A model generated the notes under the pieces. The model was not told where the DNA came from and made no database searches. It saw nothing but the letters and a program-made list of their open reading frames with translations. Shown here in pieces: positions 1 through 8,089 of a DNA stretch of 47,476 nt. Numbering within the stretch: position 1 is the first letter of the stretch; every line of letters begins with the position of its first letter. The stretch comes from Thermoplasmatota archaeon (lineage in GTDB: Archaea; Thermoplasmatota; E2; UBA202; JdFR-43): the NCBI GenBank assembly GCA_029259055.1, contig JAPDJP010000009.1:1-47476 (forward strand), given 5' to 3'. Position numbers and translations under genes: made by a program.

Positions 1-271
1 CTTTTCCAGAAACCATTCCCTCGCCAACCGTGTATATGGAACCCTCAAAAATAGCAGCATAAACCTCTCCAGGACGTGTAGCTTTTGCATTTCTTTGGTA
101 GAGATAAGTAGCATTTACATCAAAATTCGGTGGAACCGGAATGGTTTCGGGAGTTGGCAATAAATCCAGCATAGCATTTACTATTTCCTCATCGCTAATT
201 GCTTTAACATCGTAACCACAAACTAACAAAAACACCACAAAAGCCAGCGCAGGAAGCAAAAGCTTTTTCAT
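1..271 (-). CDS. Secreted protein of unknown function, 3' end cut by the window
   Basis: An open frame runs from an ATG at 271 off the left edge of the window. It begins MKKLLLPALAFVVFLLVCGY, a lysine pair followed by a long hydrophobic stretch, which is a clear signal peptide. A likely signal peptidase cleavage site follows VKA; the cysteine in LLVCGY is a weak lipobox candidate only. The mature part reads AISDEEIVNAMLDLLPTPET and then a proline-rich segment. A strong Shine-Dalgarno sequence (GGAGGT) lies seven bases before the ATG, and a TATA-like AATATTTTATA lies further upstream around 305-318. I do not recognise the family. The ORF track omits it, probably because it has no stop codon in the window. 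Confidence 0.75.
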   Translation of the reverse strand, partial: MKKLLLPALAFVVFLLVCGYDVKAISDEEIVNAMLDLLPTPETIPVPPNFDVNATYLYQRNAKATRPGEVYAAIFEGSIYTVGEGMVSGK

Positions 272-442
272 GCCCTTACCTCCTACAAAAAAGAAGCGAT
301 TTTTTGTATAAAATATTTATGGAGGCATAATAAATCTGCCAATAAGCTAATTTTTAGTAAGAATGTAATGACAAAGCATTTGAAAAAAAATGCGAGCAAA
401 GAAAAGCAGAGATAGAAAAACAAAGAAATTTTATTATGAATT

Positions 443-1093
443 TTATTTCGGATACCATCTACAATCTTTTTTATCCATAGGACAAATATTTTTTGTTTTA
501 CATGGTGGCCCAGCTTTTTCAAATATAACAGGAGCCACCTGCCTAACTAATTTTAACATCTTCCATGCAAGCTTTCTTATTTCCCATTGAGCATGCAAGC
601 AACAACGTAATTCAAAAAAATTGAGCAAACTTCTGGCATTCATTGAAACTATTATTTTGCTACAGGTTGCATTTGGTAATATATAACGAGCATCTTCAAT
701 TGGCACTTCTTTCTTTAATTCATCGTACAACTCCCAAATTTTTTCAATCATTTCTTCATATTTTTTCCTAAGTTCTCCTTTTATACTAGGAGGAATAACA
801 TATTCTTTTTCCTGTTTTACATATCTCTGACTTTGCTGAGAGTAAGAAGCTATTCTATGCCTAACTAACTGATGAGTTAAAGCTCTTGAAACACCTTCGA
901 TAGCGAACGTAAAATAGGCATGTTCTACAACACTTGTATGCCCCATATCAATAACGATTCTCAAAATTTTTTTTAATTCCTCCTCATTTTCTTTAAATAA
1001 ACCATCTACATTACTTTTTGAATGCGTTAGTTTAGCAGCTATAGCTGCCATCAAATCTGCTTGGGGAGTATAAGCAATTAACTTTACTTTCAT
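443..1093 (-). CDS. thyX: Flavin-dependent thymidylate synthase ThyX
   Basis: ThyX makes dTMP from dUMP using FAD, NADPH and methylenetetrahydrofolate, replacing ThyA. The 216-residue length is normal. The signature is seen as RHRIASYSQQSQRY around residues 78-91, the archaeal form of the RHRxxSxxxxSxRY motif, with DMGHTSVVEHAYFTF upstream as the usual N-terminal block. A cysteine-rich tail (CKTKNICPMDKKDC) may bind metal. Its ATG overlaps the stop of the upstream regulator gene as ATGA, so the two are probably translationally coupled. No thyA was seen in the window. The folate dependence fits the formate-tetrahydrofolate ligase found later in the window. Confidence 0.95.
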   Translation of the reverse strand: MKVKLIAYTPQADLMAAIAAKLTHSKSNVDGLFKENEEELKKILRIVIDMGHTSVVEHAYFTFAIEGVSRALTHQLVRHRIASYSQQSQRYVKQEKEYVIPPSIKGELRKKYEEMIEKIWELYDELKKEVPIEDARYILPNATCSKIIVSMNARSLLNFFELRCCLHAQWEIRKLAWKMLKLVRQVAPVIFEKAGPPCKTKNICPMDKKDCRWYPK

Positions 1094-2001
1094 TTCCTTT
1101 CCATTATCAATTCCATAATTTTTTCTGGTTCTTTTATTTTTACCAATTCATTTTTTCCTATAACTGGAACACCCTCTATATTTTTCCTCCTACAATAATC
1201 CATAAAAATAACAGATTTCTTTTCCGCAACTTTCGCTAAATTGAATATTAATCTAGCTTTTTCTACAATTCTCCTTTCTTTTATCCCTACAATAAGCTTT
1301 TCATCCAAAATTTGACTAATTGCATGGAATGGGCTTCTATGTGTTGGAAATATAAAAGCACCTATCTCCTCCAACAATTTAAAAATTTCATTTTCAATCT
1401 CCCTTTTAATTTCCATATGTTCTCTTCTTATCTCTTCCCAAAAATTAATCGGCTTTATAAAATCTGGTCCCAAAAATTCTGCAATTTTTTCCGCTATCTC
1501 AATGCTTGCCCTTTCCCCACTTTCATACATTCTTATCATCCTTCTTGACACACCCGCAATTCTTGCAAGCTGTCCTATCGAAATACCTTTTTCTATCCTT
1601 ATTTTTCTTAACACTTCCCCATCAATATTCACATAAAAACCGCCCGGGGCGGCGCATATGAATGGCAATATACCTTGTAAATAATTTTCCAAAGTGGCGT
1701 AAGTAATTATGGGTACACCGTAACGGAAATAAACAACATCATCTTTTAAAAAGGATGAGCACGTTCTTCTTCCAATAATTATCGGAATAGCATCTAGAAA
1801 TTTTGCTATTGAAATTAATTCATTTGCTACCTCTTCATTTAAGGCATCTATATTATTTAATACTTTAATGATGATAAGCAGGTCATCTTTTCTTGCGATA
1901 AAATCAAAACTGCTTGGACGAATCTTGCAAATATTGCTACAGTAGAATCCTGCCTTTACAAGTAATCTCCTTGTTTCTTCAACCAGCTCGTCTTTTTTCA
2001 T
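1090..2001 (-). CDS. Archaeal HTH transcriptional regulator, COG1395 type
   Basis: This matches the archaeal family of putative HTH regulators with an N-terminal restriction-endonuclease-like half and a central Xre-type HTH. The N-terminal half contains SSFDFIARKDDLLIIIKVL. The HTH is seen as GISIGQLARIAGVSRRMIRM near residues 140-160, followed by YESGERASIEIAEKIAEFLG. The ORF track starts 29 codons earlier, but that extension crosses the divergent tiaS gene. MKKDELVEETRRLL is the expected family start, and a TATA box (TTTATATAGG, 2021-2030) lies 24 bp before it, so the mRNA would be leaderless. An in-frame ATG at 2010 is an alternative. It is followed by thyX with a 4-base overlap. The regulated genes are unknown. 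Confidence 0.85.
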   Translation of the reverse strand: MKKDELVEETRRLLVKAGFYCSNICKIRPSSFDFIARKDDLLIIIKVLNNIDALNEEVANELISIAKFLDAIPIIIGRRTCSSFLKDDVVYFRYGVPIITYATLENYLQGILPFICAAPGGFYVNIDGEVLRKIRIEKGISIGQLARIAGVSRRMIRMYESGERASIEIAEKIAEFLGPDFIKPINFWEEIRREHMEIKREIENEIFKLLEEIGAFIFPTHRSPFHAISQILDEKLIVGIKERRIVEKARLIFNLAKVAEKKSVIFMDYCRRKNIEGVPVIGKNELVKIKEPEKIMELIMERK

Positions 2002-2036
2002 CAAAATCATATACCTCTTTCCTATATAAAAATTTA
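2002..2036. promoter_or_regulatory. Divergent promoter pair between the COG1395 regulator and tiaS
   Basis: Only 35 bp separate the two start codons. TTTATATAGG on the minus strand (2021-2030) sits 24 bp before the regulator ATG at 2001. CATATAC on the plus strand (about 2008-2014) sits 26 bp before the tiaS ATG at 2037. Both spacings fit archaeal TATA boxes driving leaderless transcripts, so the two preinitiation complexes would overlap. This is inferred from spacing only. Confidence 0.5.
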
Positions 2037-3290
2037 ATGTGGATTGGCATAGATGATACGGATTCGTTAGAAGGCGGCTGTACAACATACGTCGCGGTAG
2101 AATTAATCAAGGAAATGCCTTATGATTTAATTGGCTTTCCTCGTTTAGTAAGACTCAATCCTAATATTCCATGGAAAACAAGGGGAAACGGAGCTATAGC
2201 TTTACAAATTGGTGTGGGAGGAGGAGGAAAAATAGAAATCGGAGAAATTGACAATAAAAAAATTTATTGCTTCTCTTATAAAAAGAAAGATGCAGATGAA
2301 GAGGAAATAGAAAAATTGGCTAATAAAATAATCAAGGAAAAAGCTATGAAGGATTCAGACCCCGCCTTTATCATATCAAAAAGAAAATTGCCTTACTGGA
2401 TTTACAAAAAAGCTGTTAGAAGTATATTGACAATTGATGAAATCAAAAACGAAATAAAAAATACAATTTATAAAGGAGGGAGGGGTTTAATAGGGGCGTC
2501 TGCCGCCATTGCATGGAGACCAAGAGATAGGACTTATGAACTTATAACTTATGCAAAAAATAAATGGATTGATAAGAAAAGCGTTATTGAAATGGATAAA
2601 ATTTGTAAAACAACTTTTAATAACTATGATTATGAAAATGATTATTTAGCGATTTTACCAAAGGCAAATTCTCCTGTATTTTTTGGAATAAGAGGAGATG
2701 ATTATCAAGAACTAAAAAAAGCAAGGAAAATCGTTAGAACTTCTCCATACAAAAAATGGCTCATTTTTTTAACCAATCAGGCCACAGATGAACATTTACA
2801 AAGGAAGAAAATAAAGGATATTAAGCCTTACGAATCCGTAATTGTAAAAGGAATCGTCAAAAAAGAACCATATGTAATAAAAGGAGGGCATGTTATATTT
2901 TCAATATATGATGGAAATGAAATAGACTGTACTGCCTATGAGCCAACAAAAAAATTCCGTAATATAATTAAGCAGTTAAGAAAAGGGGACGAGGTAGTCG
3001 TTTATGGAGGGGTAAGAGAGGAACCATTTACTATAAATTTGGAAAAAATTGAGATAAAAAAGCTGGTTGATATATATAAAAAGGTGGAAAACCCTATTTG
3101 TAAAAAATGCAAAAAACACATGAAATCTATCGGAAAACAAAAAGGATATCGTTGCCCCATTTGCGGAAGCAAGGCAAAAGAGGAGGAAGCCAAATATGTT
3201 AAGGTTAAAAGAAATTTAAGGGAGGGATTGTATGAAGTGCCAGTTATTGCGATGCGCCATTTAGCAAAACCAATAAAAAGGATGAAATAG
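2037..3290 (+). CDS. tiaS: tRNA(Ile2) 2-agmatinylcytidine synthetase TiaS
   Basis: TiaS attaches agmatine to C34 of the AUA-decoding tRNA-Ile using ATP and is essential in most archaea. The N-terminus MWIGIDDTDSLEGGCTTYVA is the family hallmark. GGRGLIGASAAIAW lies in the middle. An OB-fold segment runs over about residues 265-345 (VIVKGIVKKEPYVIKGGHVI), and a C-terminal zinc ribbon is seen as CKKCKKHMKSIGKQKGYRCP plus ICG. The length of 417 residues is typical. The ORF track begins 41 codons upstream inside the divergent regulator gene; the ATG at 2037 gives the conserved N-terminus and correct TATA spacing. It converges with the next gene, with two bases between the stops. Confidence 0.93.
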   Translation: MWIGIDDTDSLEGGCTTYVAVELIKEMPYDLIGFPRLVRLNPNIPWKTRGNGAIALQIGVGGGGKIEIGEIDNKKIYCFSYKKKDADEEEIEKLANKIIKEKAMKDSDPAFIISKRKLPYWIYKKAVRSILTIDEIKNEIKNTIYKGGRGLIGASAAIAWRPRDRTYELITYAKNKWIDKKSVIEMDKICKTTFNNYDYENDYLAILPKANSPVFFGIRGDDYQELKKARKIVRTSPYKKWLIFLTNQATDEHLQRKKIKDIKPYESVIVKGIVKKEPYVIKGGHVIFSIYDGNEIDCTAYEPTKKFRNIIKQLRKGDEVVVYGGVREEPFTINLEKIEIKKLVDIYKKVENPICKKCKKHMKSIGKQKGYRCPICGSKAKEEEAKYVKVKRNLREGLYEVPVIAMRHLAKPIKRMK

Positions 3291-3292
3291 TT

Positions 3293-4702
3293 TTATTCAC
3301 CCAACAACATTTTTTCTATTGCAATTGCCTTTATTTGCAGTTTTATATCAGAAAGGGTTAAAAGCAATTTTGCTTCTTGTTCCTTTCTTTCATTCAATAA
3401 ACACAACGCTTTCTCTTCTGCCTTCTTCGTTTCATTAATAAAATCTTTTTCGATTTCTTCAAATATTTTGGTTAGGTTTCCATGTCCATATTTCTCTAAA
3501 AGTTTCGCTGCTATTCTATGTGCTTCGCCATTTTCATACGCATCATAAATATCAAAAGAGCAGATATGAATGGGCACAAAAATGGAAGAACATTGATTAG
3601 GAGCAAACCATATACAGCTCAATATTTCTGGATAATCTTTTGGTATTTTATAAATCGTTGCAGCTTCATATCCTCCTTCACACATAGCTCTTACTTCTAA
3701 ATCATGCAATCTTGACCATTTCATGGCATCATTAACATCGATTTTACCATATCTTTTTTCAACAATTTCTTTTAATTTTCTTTCCCACTCATAGTATTTG
3801 AAGCACAAATATATTCTTGCTTTCCTTTCCTTAATTTCAAATAGCTCCAACCAAAAATTTCCAATAACAACACCTTCACCAACTTTTATTTTCTTACTAA
3901 TCCCCACTGGATAAAGACAGGCTCTTACATAATCATTGCCAATTTTTGCAATATAGATGCCCAATAAACTTCCAAGCTTGACGATTTCTTTTTCTTTTAC
4001 CCATCCAAAGAATGTTTCATTAAATTTTGATGCTGTAAATAATGGATAGAGAAAATGAATATTCCATAGCATTTTTGGATAATTTGATCGTATTTCTATC
4101 CCATCCTTGACTTCCTTAATTCTATAGTTGAAGGCATCTGCTTCCACAATTATTCCTTTATTTGCATCAACAACAAAAATGTTTTCTGCTACTGAAGTAG
4201 CATGAAATTTATCTACGACATCGATCAATAGTTTCACAGCCTCTTCAATATTATCGGCATATTGGGCAGCATACCTAAGCCAGTCAAAATCGTCCCAAGC
4301 AAAAATGGAAGGATTAACAAAATAGGATATTGTATCTGCGTCAGCAAAAGCTATGCCAGCATCATTAATTAGCATGCCCGGCTTCGTAATGTTTGGGGGC
4401 GTATCATATAGGGTTGTTGTTCCAATAAACGAGTGTTCAACAACAAAATGCAATTTATATCCAAACCAAGGATGATGGTAGTCATATTCATAGCCTCTCG
4501 GTATATGACATAAAACCTGCCAGCCAACGCGTGCGGGGTCTCTTACTTTAAGTAATATACTATAGTTGCCTTTGGTTGCATTTCCGACAGCCATTATAAG
4601 CTTGCATTCTTTGTGAAAATGATGTTGTTTATATACTGTGCTTTCATTAGTTGGAAATAAAAGTAGAATAATACTAAAAACAATGATTATAACTTTCTTC
4701 AT
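3293..4702 (-). CDS. Secreted Ntn-hydrolase, peptidase C69/C45-like
   Basis: The protein has a signal peptide (MKKVIIIVFSIILLLFP) and then Cys33 in ECKLIMAVGNATKGNYSI. This matches the start of C69 dipeptidases and related acyltransferase-like Ntn-hydrolases, where an N-terminal cysteine exposed by processing is the nucleophile. VRDPAR after it replaces the usual NxD/RxED segment. Further family-like blocks are LINDAGIAFADADT and ENIFVVDANKGIIVEADAF. The 469-residue length fits C69 enzymes. It probably hydrolyses a peptide or amide bond outside the membrane; the substrate cannot be read from sequence. CTTATATC lies about 25 bp before the ATG, so the mRNA may be leaderless. Confidence 0.75.
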   Translation of the reverse strand: MKKVIIIVFSIILLLFPTNESTVYKQHHFHKECKLIMAVGNATKGNYSILLKVRDPARVGWQVLCHIPRGYEYDYHHPWFGYKLHFVVEHSFIGTTTLYDTPPNITKPGMLINDAGIAFADADTISYFVNPSIFAWDDFDWLRYAAQYADNIEEAVKLLIDVVDKFHATSVAENIFVVDANKGIIVEADAFNYRIKEVKDGIEIRSNYPKMLWNIHFLYPLFTASKFNETFFGWVKEKEIVKLGSLLGIYIAKIGNDYVRACLYPVGISKKIKVGEGVVIGNFWLELFEIKERKARIYLCFKYYEWERKLKEIVEKRYGKIDVNDAMKWSRLHDLEVRAMCEGGYEAATIYKIPKDYPEILSCIWFAPNQCSSIFVPIHICSFDIYDAYENGEAHRIAAKLLEKYGHGNLTKIFEEIEKDFINETKKAEEKALCLLNERKEQEAKLLLTLSDIKLQIKAIAIEKMLLGE

Positions 4703-4753
4703 CTTGTAACAATTTATTTTTTGATATAAGTATTTAACTCTATACTTTTCAAG

Positions 4754-5470
4754 TCATATCCATATTACATCAAATTCTTTTGGCAAAATAATTGGAGAAA
4801 AAATTTTGACGGCTTCCCTCAACTTTTCTTCCACATTTTCTTTCCTGAATATATGAACCATTGCCAATAACTTAGCGTTGGATTCTTTTGCCATTCTCGC
4901 TGCCCTTATTATAGATGAATGATTTTCAAATCCCTCCGCATATGCTTCCGCTATTAACAAATCCGCATTTTTAGCCAACTTTATTGTTTCGTTTGTGGGT
5001 TGCCCATCTCCAGTATATACAAGTTTTTTACCATTTTTTGTAATAGAAATGGAATAGCATGGAAATGAATGAGGAATCTTGCTAAACAAAAATTTATATC
5101 CTTCTATTTTTATTTCCATTTCTTTTATTTCTATGGTTTTAATTTCAAAATTAAGATTTTTTCTTTCCTTATTATATGATATTCTCAAAGAATCGTCAAT
5201 ATATTTATCTATTCCACGAGGAGCCATTATTTTAATTTCCTCCCCCCTTCCTTCTTCAGATGAACATAATAGAAAAGCTGGCAACCCTAAAGCATGGTCA
5301 GCATGTAAATGGCTTAGATAAACAACTTTTATATTTTTAATGATTCCTAATTTTTGCAATTGCAAAACAGTATGCATTCCACATTCAATAAGTATTTTAT
5401 TATCTACAAGAAAAGATATGTTCGGCTCATTTCCCCAGGCTTCGCCAGCCCCCAAAAACGTTATTTTCAT
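4754..5470 (-). CDS. Metallo-beta-lactamase-fold hydrolase, RNase Z-like
   Basis: This 238-residue protein begins MKITFLGAGEAWGNEPN, as RNase Z and related beta-lactamase-fold enzymes do. The metal-binding HxHxDH is present as SHLHADHALGLP near residue 65. Further ligands are TGDGQPT (Asp) and AMVHIF (His) towards the C-terminus. It is shorter than classical tRNase Z (about 300) and I see no flexible exosite arm, so it may be an RNase Z relative with another substrate. The ORF track starts six codons earlier at a GTG; ATG at 5470 gives the conserved N-terminus. It lies 29 bp downstream of the flippase on the same strand. Confidence 0.8.
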   Translation of the reverse strand: MKITFLGAGEAWGNEPNISFLVDNKILIECGMHTVLQLQKLGIIKNIKVVYLSHLHADHALGLPAFLLCSSEEGRGEEIKIMAPRGIDKYIDDSLRISYNKERKNLNFEIKTIEIKEMEIKIEGYKFLFSKIPHSFPCYSISITKNGKKLVYTGDGQPTNETIKLAKNADLLIAEAYAEGFENHSSIIRAARMAKESNAKLLAMVHIFRKENVEEKLREAVKIFSPIILPKEFDVIWI

Positions 5471-5499
5471 AAAATTTAATTGAAACACTCTTTTTCAAT

Positions 5500-7026
5500 T
5501 TATCTCTTTAATTTGTTTTTCATTTCTTCTTTCATATATAAAAGCATTTTCTTTGGATTAATTGTATCAATAAATAAATCAAAATCTTCTTTTTTAAACT
5601 CTCTTATAGCTACTAAAATGCCTAGATATATAAAAATCCCCATTATAAATAGAATTAGCAAATCATACCATCTATTAACAATATAGAATTCGGTTAGATA
5701 ATTCATTATTAATCCCATTATAATAGCAGCTATAAAATGTTTTATTACGCTAACATTTACTCCAATCTTACTTATTTTATAAATTATTATTCTTGTATAA
5801 ACCAAACCAGAAAAATACGCGACAACTGTCGCTATCGCTGCCCCCGTTCCCGCCAATCCAAATAATTTTATTCCCAAACTTCTTATGTCGCGAGGTATAA
5901 GGAGTAAATTTAAAATAACATTTACGAAGAGCATTATTAGCATTCTATTTCTGGCTAATTTTGGCAAATCCATTCCCAATAAAATACTTTGATATGGTCT
6001 TTCCAAAGCATCAAATAATGCAAATAAGGGTAATACCTGCAAAATGGGTATAGCGGTTGAGAATTTCTTTGTTAGCAAAATGGATGTTACTGGGGGAGCA
6101 AGAAAAATCAGAAGAAAAACAACAGGCATCAAAATCATACTCATGTATCTCTCTGCTTTTATTGAAATTGCCTTCATTTCTTCTAATCTATTCCTTATAT
6201 ACATTGCTGACATCGTCGGCAATAGAAGCAGACCAAAAGCTACCGTTATACTGTTTATAAAGCGAGTTAATCTAACTATTGAAAAATAATCTGCTCCTTC
6301 TTCATAACTCCAAAACAACTGCACTAATACTTTATCCAGATTTGTCATAATTATAAAAGATACAGATACCAAGGAAACAGGTATGGCAAATTGAAAATAC
6401 GTAGAAAAATATTCTTTTGAAGGTTTATCAATTGGTTCTCTAAAGAAAAGAATGGAAGTAAAAAATAATGCAGCTCCTCCTATTACATATGTATAAACAA
6501 TAAATATTAGTGGGTAATCAAAAGCTACAAAATATGCTGTTGCAATTGTTCTTGCCAAAGCTTCCATAAAAAATGGAAATTGAGCAATTGCAATCTCTTT
6601 TTTAGCCCTATAGGTTGTTATAAAATTTTGGGCTAACATCAATAAAATGTTATAACATAACATTACATAAACCGCTTTTTCTTGGACAGGGTCTTCAAAT
6701 CCTCTGCCAACGACATGTTTCCATATGAATAGCGAGGCAAAAACAGCGAATATCATAACAAAAGTCAATATCAATCTAATGAAAAAGAAAGTTGCATTGC
6801 ATTTTCCTATATCTTTTCCTTCAGATACTCTTTTTATATGGGCTTGAGGGAATCCTGCGTTAGGAATAAGTCTATAGAGAGCAACAAATCCTATTGTAAA
6901 GTTAAGTAAACCAAGAGCAAATTTTGGTAGATAATAAAATCTTGCAATTAAATATAAGGAAAGATAATTTAGCAAACCATTAAGAACATTTGTTACAACA
7001 ACTAAAGCGGATTTTCTAGCAATCAC
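5500..7026 (-). CDS. Polysaccharide/lipid-linked sugar flippase (Wzx/MATE-like)
   Basis: A 508-residue integral membrane protein with about 12-14 hydrophobic segments. It has the typical oligosaccharide flippase layout, including LGLLNFTIGFVALYRLIPNA near the N-terminus and GLAGTGAAIATVVAYFSGLV in the second half. It probably flips lipid-linked sugars for surface glycans or N-glycosylation. The ORF track starts at 7101, but those first codons lie inside the RNase P RNA. A TATA-like element at 7042-7056 puts the expected transcript start near a GTG at 7026 (MIARKSALVVVTNVLNG), which I take as the start. The start is the least certain part. Confidence 0.8.
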   Translation of the reverse strand: MIARKSALVVVTNVLNGLLNYLSLYLIARFYYLPKFALGLLNFTIGFVALYRLIPNAGFPQAHIKRVSEGKDIGKCNATFFFIRLILTFVMIFAVFASLFIWKHVVGRGFEDPVQEKAVYVMLCYNILLMLAQNFITTYRAKKEIAIAQFPFFMEALARTIATAYFVAFDYPLIFIVYTYVIGGAALFFTSILFFREPIDKPSKEYFSTYFQFAIPVSLVSVSFIIMTNLDKVLVQLFWSYEEGADYFSIVRLTRFINSITVAFGLLLLPTMSAMYIRNRLEEMKAISIKAERYMSMILMPVVFLLIFLAPPVTSILLTKKFSTAIPILQVLPLFALFDALERPYQSILLGMDLPKLARNRMLIMLFVNVILNLLLIPRDIRSLGIKLFGLAGTGAAIATVVAYFSGLVYTRIIIYKISKIGVNVSVIKHFIAAIIMGLIMNYLTEFYIVNRWYDLLILFIMGIFIYLGILVAIREFKKEDFDLFIDTINPKKMLLYMKEEMKNKLKR

Positions 7027-7041
7027 AAAAGTAATGGTTGC

Positions 7042-7056
7042 AATATTTAAATATAT
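7042..7056 (-). promoter_or_regulatory. TATA-like box for the flippase gene
   Basis: On the minus strand ATATATTTAAATATT begins directly after the 3' end of the RNase P RNA and is centred about 22-25 bp before the GTG start at 7026. The spacing suits a leaderless archaeal transcript. Read-through from rnpB is an alternative source of the mRNA. Confidence 0.4.
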
Positions 7057-7351
7057 GGGGTCAGGTGTGGGTAGTAACCCCCCTTCTGTTTCAGGCGGCA
7101 TTCGTCTAAGCGTCCCACCTCCGGGAGGTCCTGGGCTACCTATCCCGGTATTTGGACTTGCTCCAGGGCGGGGGCCGTTTCACCAAATCCTGAGGCAACG
7201 TCATCCTCAAAGGAATCATCCTAACCTCAGGCTGTGGCGTTTCTGCTCCACCCGGCGGGGCTCTCGCCCCGGCTTTTACGCCCCTGGCCCAGGAACGAGG
7301 GGGGTGTTTCCTCGGCACGAAGCCGTGAGCCGCCCTCCCACTCCTGACCCC
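7057..7351 (-). ncRNA. rnpB: RNase P RNA, archaeal type A
   Basis: A GC-rich block in AT-rich surroundings that reads as RNase P RNA on the minus strand. The 5' end GGGGTCAGG..GTGGG pairs with the 3' end CCCAC..CCTGACCCC as helix P1. Next come GGGCGGC, pairing with GCCGCCT near the 3' end (P2), and a hairpin CACGGCTTCGTG (P3). The conserved GAGGAAAC is followed by CCCCCC, which pairs with the GGGGGG in ACAGAAGGGGGGTTAC (P4). The specificity domain shows GGAGCAAGTCCAAATA, and TTAGACGAATG matches conserved region V. Several short ORFs in the track here are artefacts. It is the catalytic RNA for tRNA 5' maturation. The TATA box at 7368-7375 lies about 20-24 bp before its 5' end. Confidence 0.95.
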
Positions 7352-7367
7352 ATATTAACATAGTAGC

Positions 7368-7375
7368 TTTATAAA
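7368..7375. promoter_or_regulatory. Palindromic TATA box shared by rnpB and rpiA
   Basis: TTTATAAA reads identically on both strands. Its centre (7371.5) is about 24 bp before the rpiA ATG at 7395 on the plus strand and about 21 bp before the rnpB 5' end at 7351 on the minus strand. No other good TATA element is seen on either side. One box may therefore serve both directions. This is inferred from spacing. Confidence 0.55.
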
Positions 7376-7394
7376 TATTTTTGGCTTTATTATC

Positions 7395-8066
7395 ATGGAT
7401 GTAGAGGAGATGAAAAGAATGGCTGCTTATGAGGCGGTGAAGCAAGTTAAAGATGGAATGATTATAGGACTTGGAACTGGTTCCACCGCAAGATATGCGA
7501 TTTTAAGGTTGGGGGAAATGGTTAGGGAAGGTATTGAAATAATTGGCATTGCCACATCAAAACAAAGTGAGAAACTCGCTAAAAAAGTCGGAATAAAAAT
7601 TGCCGATTTAAATGACTATGAGGAAATTGATTTGACGATTGATGGTGCTGACGAAATAGATAAGAATCTAAATTTGATAAAGGGAGGAGGGGGAGCATTA
7701 CTTAGAGAGAAAATTGTTGCTACTTGTAGCAAAAAAGAAATAATAATTGCCGATGAAAGAAAAATAGTAAATAAATTTTCTTTCCCTTTACCTGTTGAAG
7801 TTGTAAAATTTGGGTGGAAAAGAACTGCCGATAAATTAAGAAAGTTAGGATTTGAAGTAGAGATAAGGCATGGATTTGTTACTGATAATGGAAACTATAT
7901 TTTGGATTGTAAATATGATGGGTTGGAGAATGCGAAAGAAATGGAAATGGAAATAAACAATCTGCCTGGAGTGGTTGAGAATGGTTTATTTGTGGGGCTT
8001 GCTGATGAAATTATTATAGGAACAAAAGATGGCGTGGTAAAAAAAGTAAGCATGCACAATAAATAA
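7395..8066 (+). CDS. rpiA: Ribose-5-phosphate isomerase A
   Basis: RpiA interconverts ribose 5-phosphate and ribulose 5-phosphate, supplying nucleotide and riboflavin synthesis. Family motifs are all present: GLGTGSTARYAI near residue 25, the catalytic-site block LTIDGADEIDKNLNLIKGGG near residues 80-100, and LLREKIVA with the following IADERK. The 223-residue length is standard. The ATG lies about 24 bp after the palindromic TATA box shared with rnpB, so the mRNA is probably leaderless. eS1 follows 23 bp downstream on the same strand. Confidence 0.96.
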   Translation: MDVEEMKRMAAYEAVKQVKDGMIIGLGTGSTARYAILRLGEMVREGIEIIGIATSKQSEKLAKKVGIKIADLNDYEEIDLTIDGADEIDKNLNLIKGGGGALLREKIVATCSKKEIIIADERKIVNKFSFPLPVEVVKFGWKRTADKLRKLGFEVEIRHGFVTDNGNYILDCKYDGLENAKEMEMEINNLPGVVENGLFVGLADEIIIGTKDGVVKKVSMHNK

Positions 8067-8089
8067 ATAATCGATATTATTACAAGCTT

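Noticed and set aside
272-442. Space between the partial gene and thyX as a hidden gene
   Set aside because: It holds the likely TATA region of the partial gene and short overlapping chance frames only (79 and 66 codon ORFs with no domain).
7027-7101. N-terminal 25 codons of the flippase ORF in the track
   Set aside because: They lie in the 3' end of rnpB and in its spacer; TATA spacing favours GTG 7026.
7034-7445. ORFs of 109, 60 and 72 residues in the GC-rich block
   Set aside because: They are chance readings of the RNase P RNA; composition is Pro/Gly/Arg-rich and no protein family fits.
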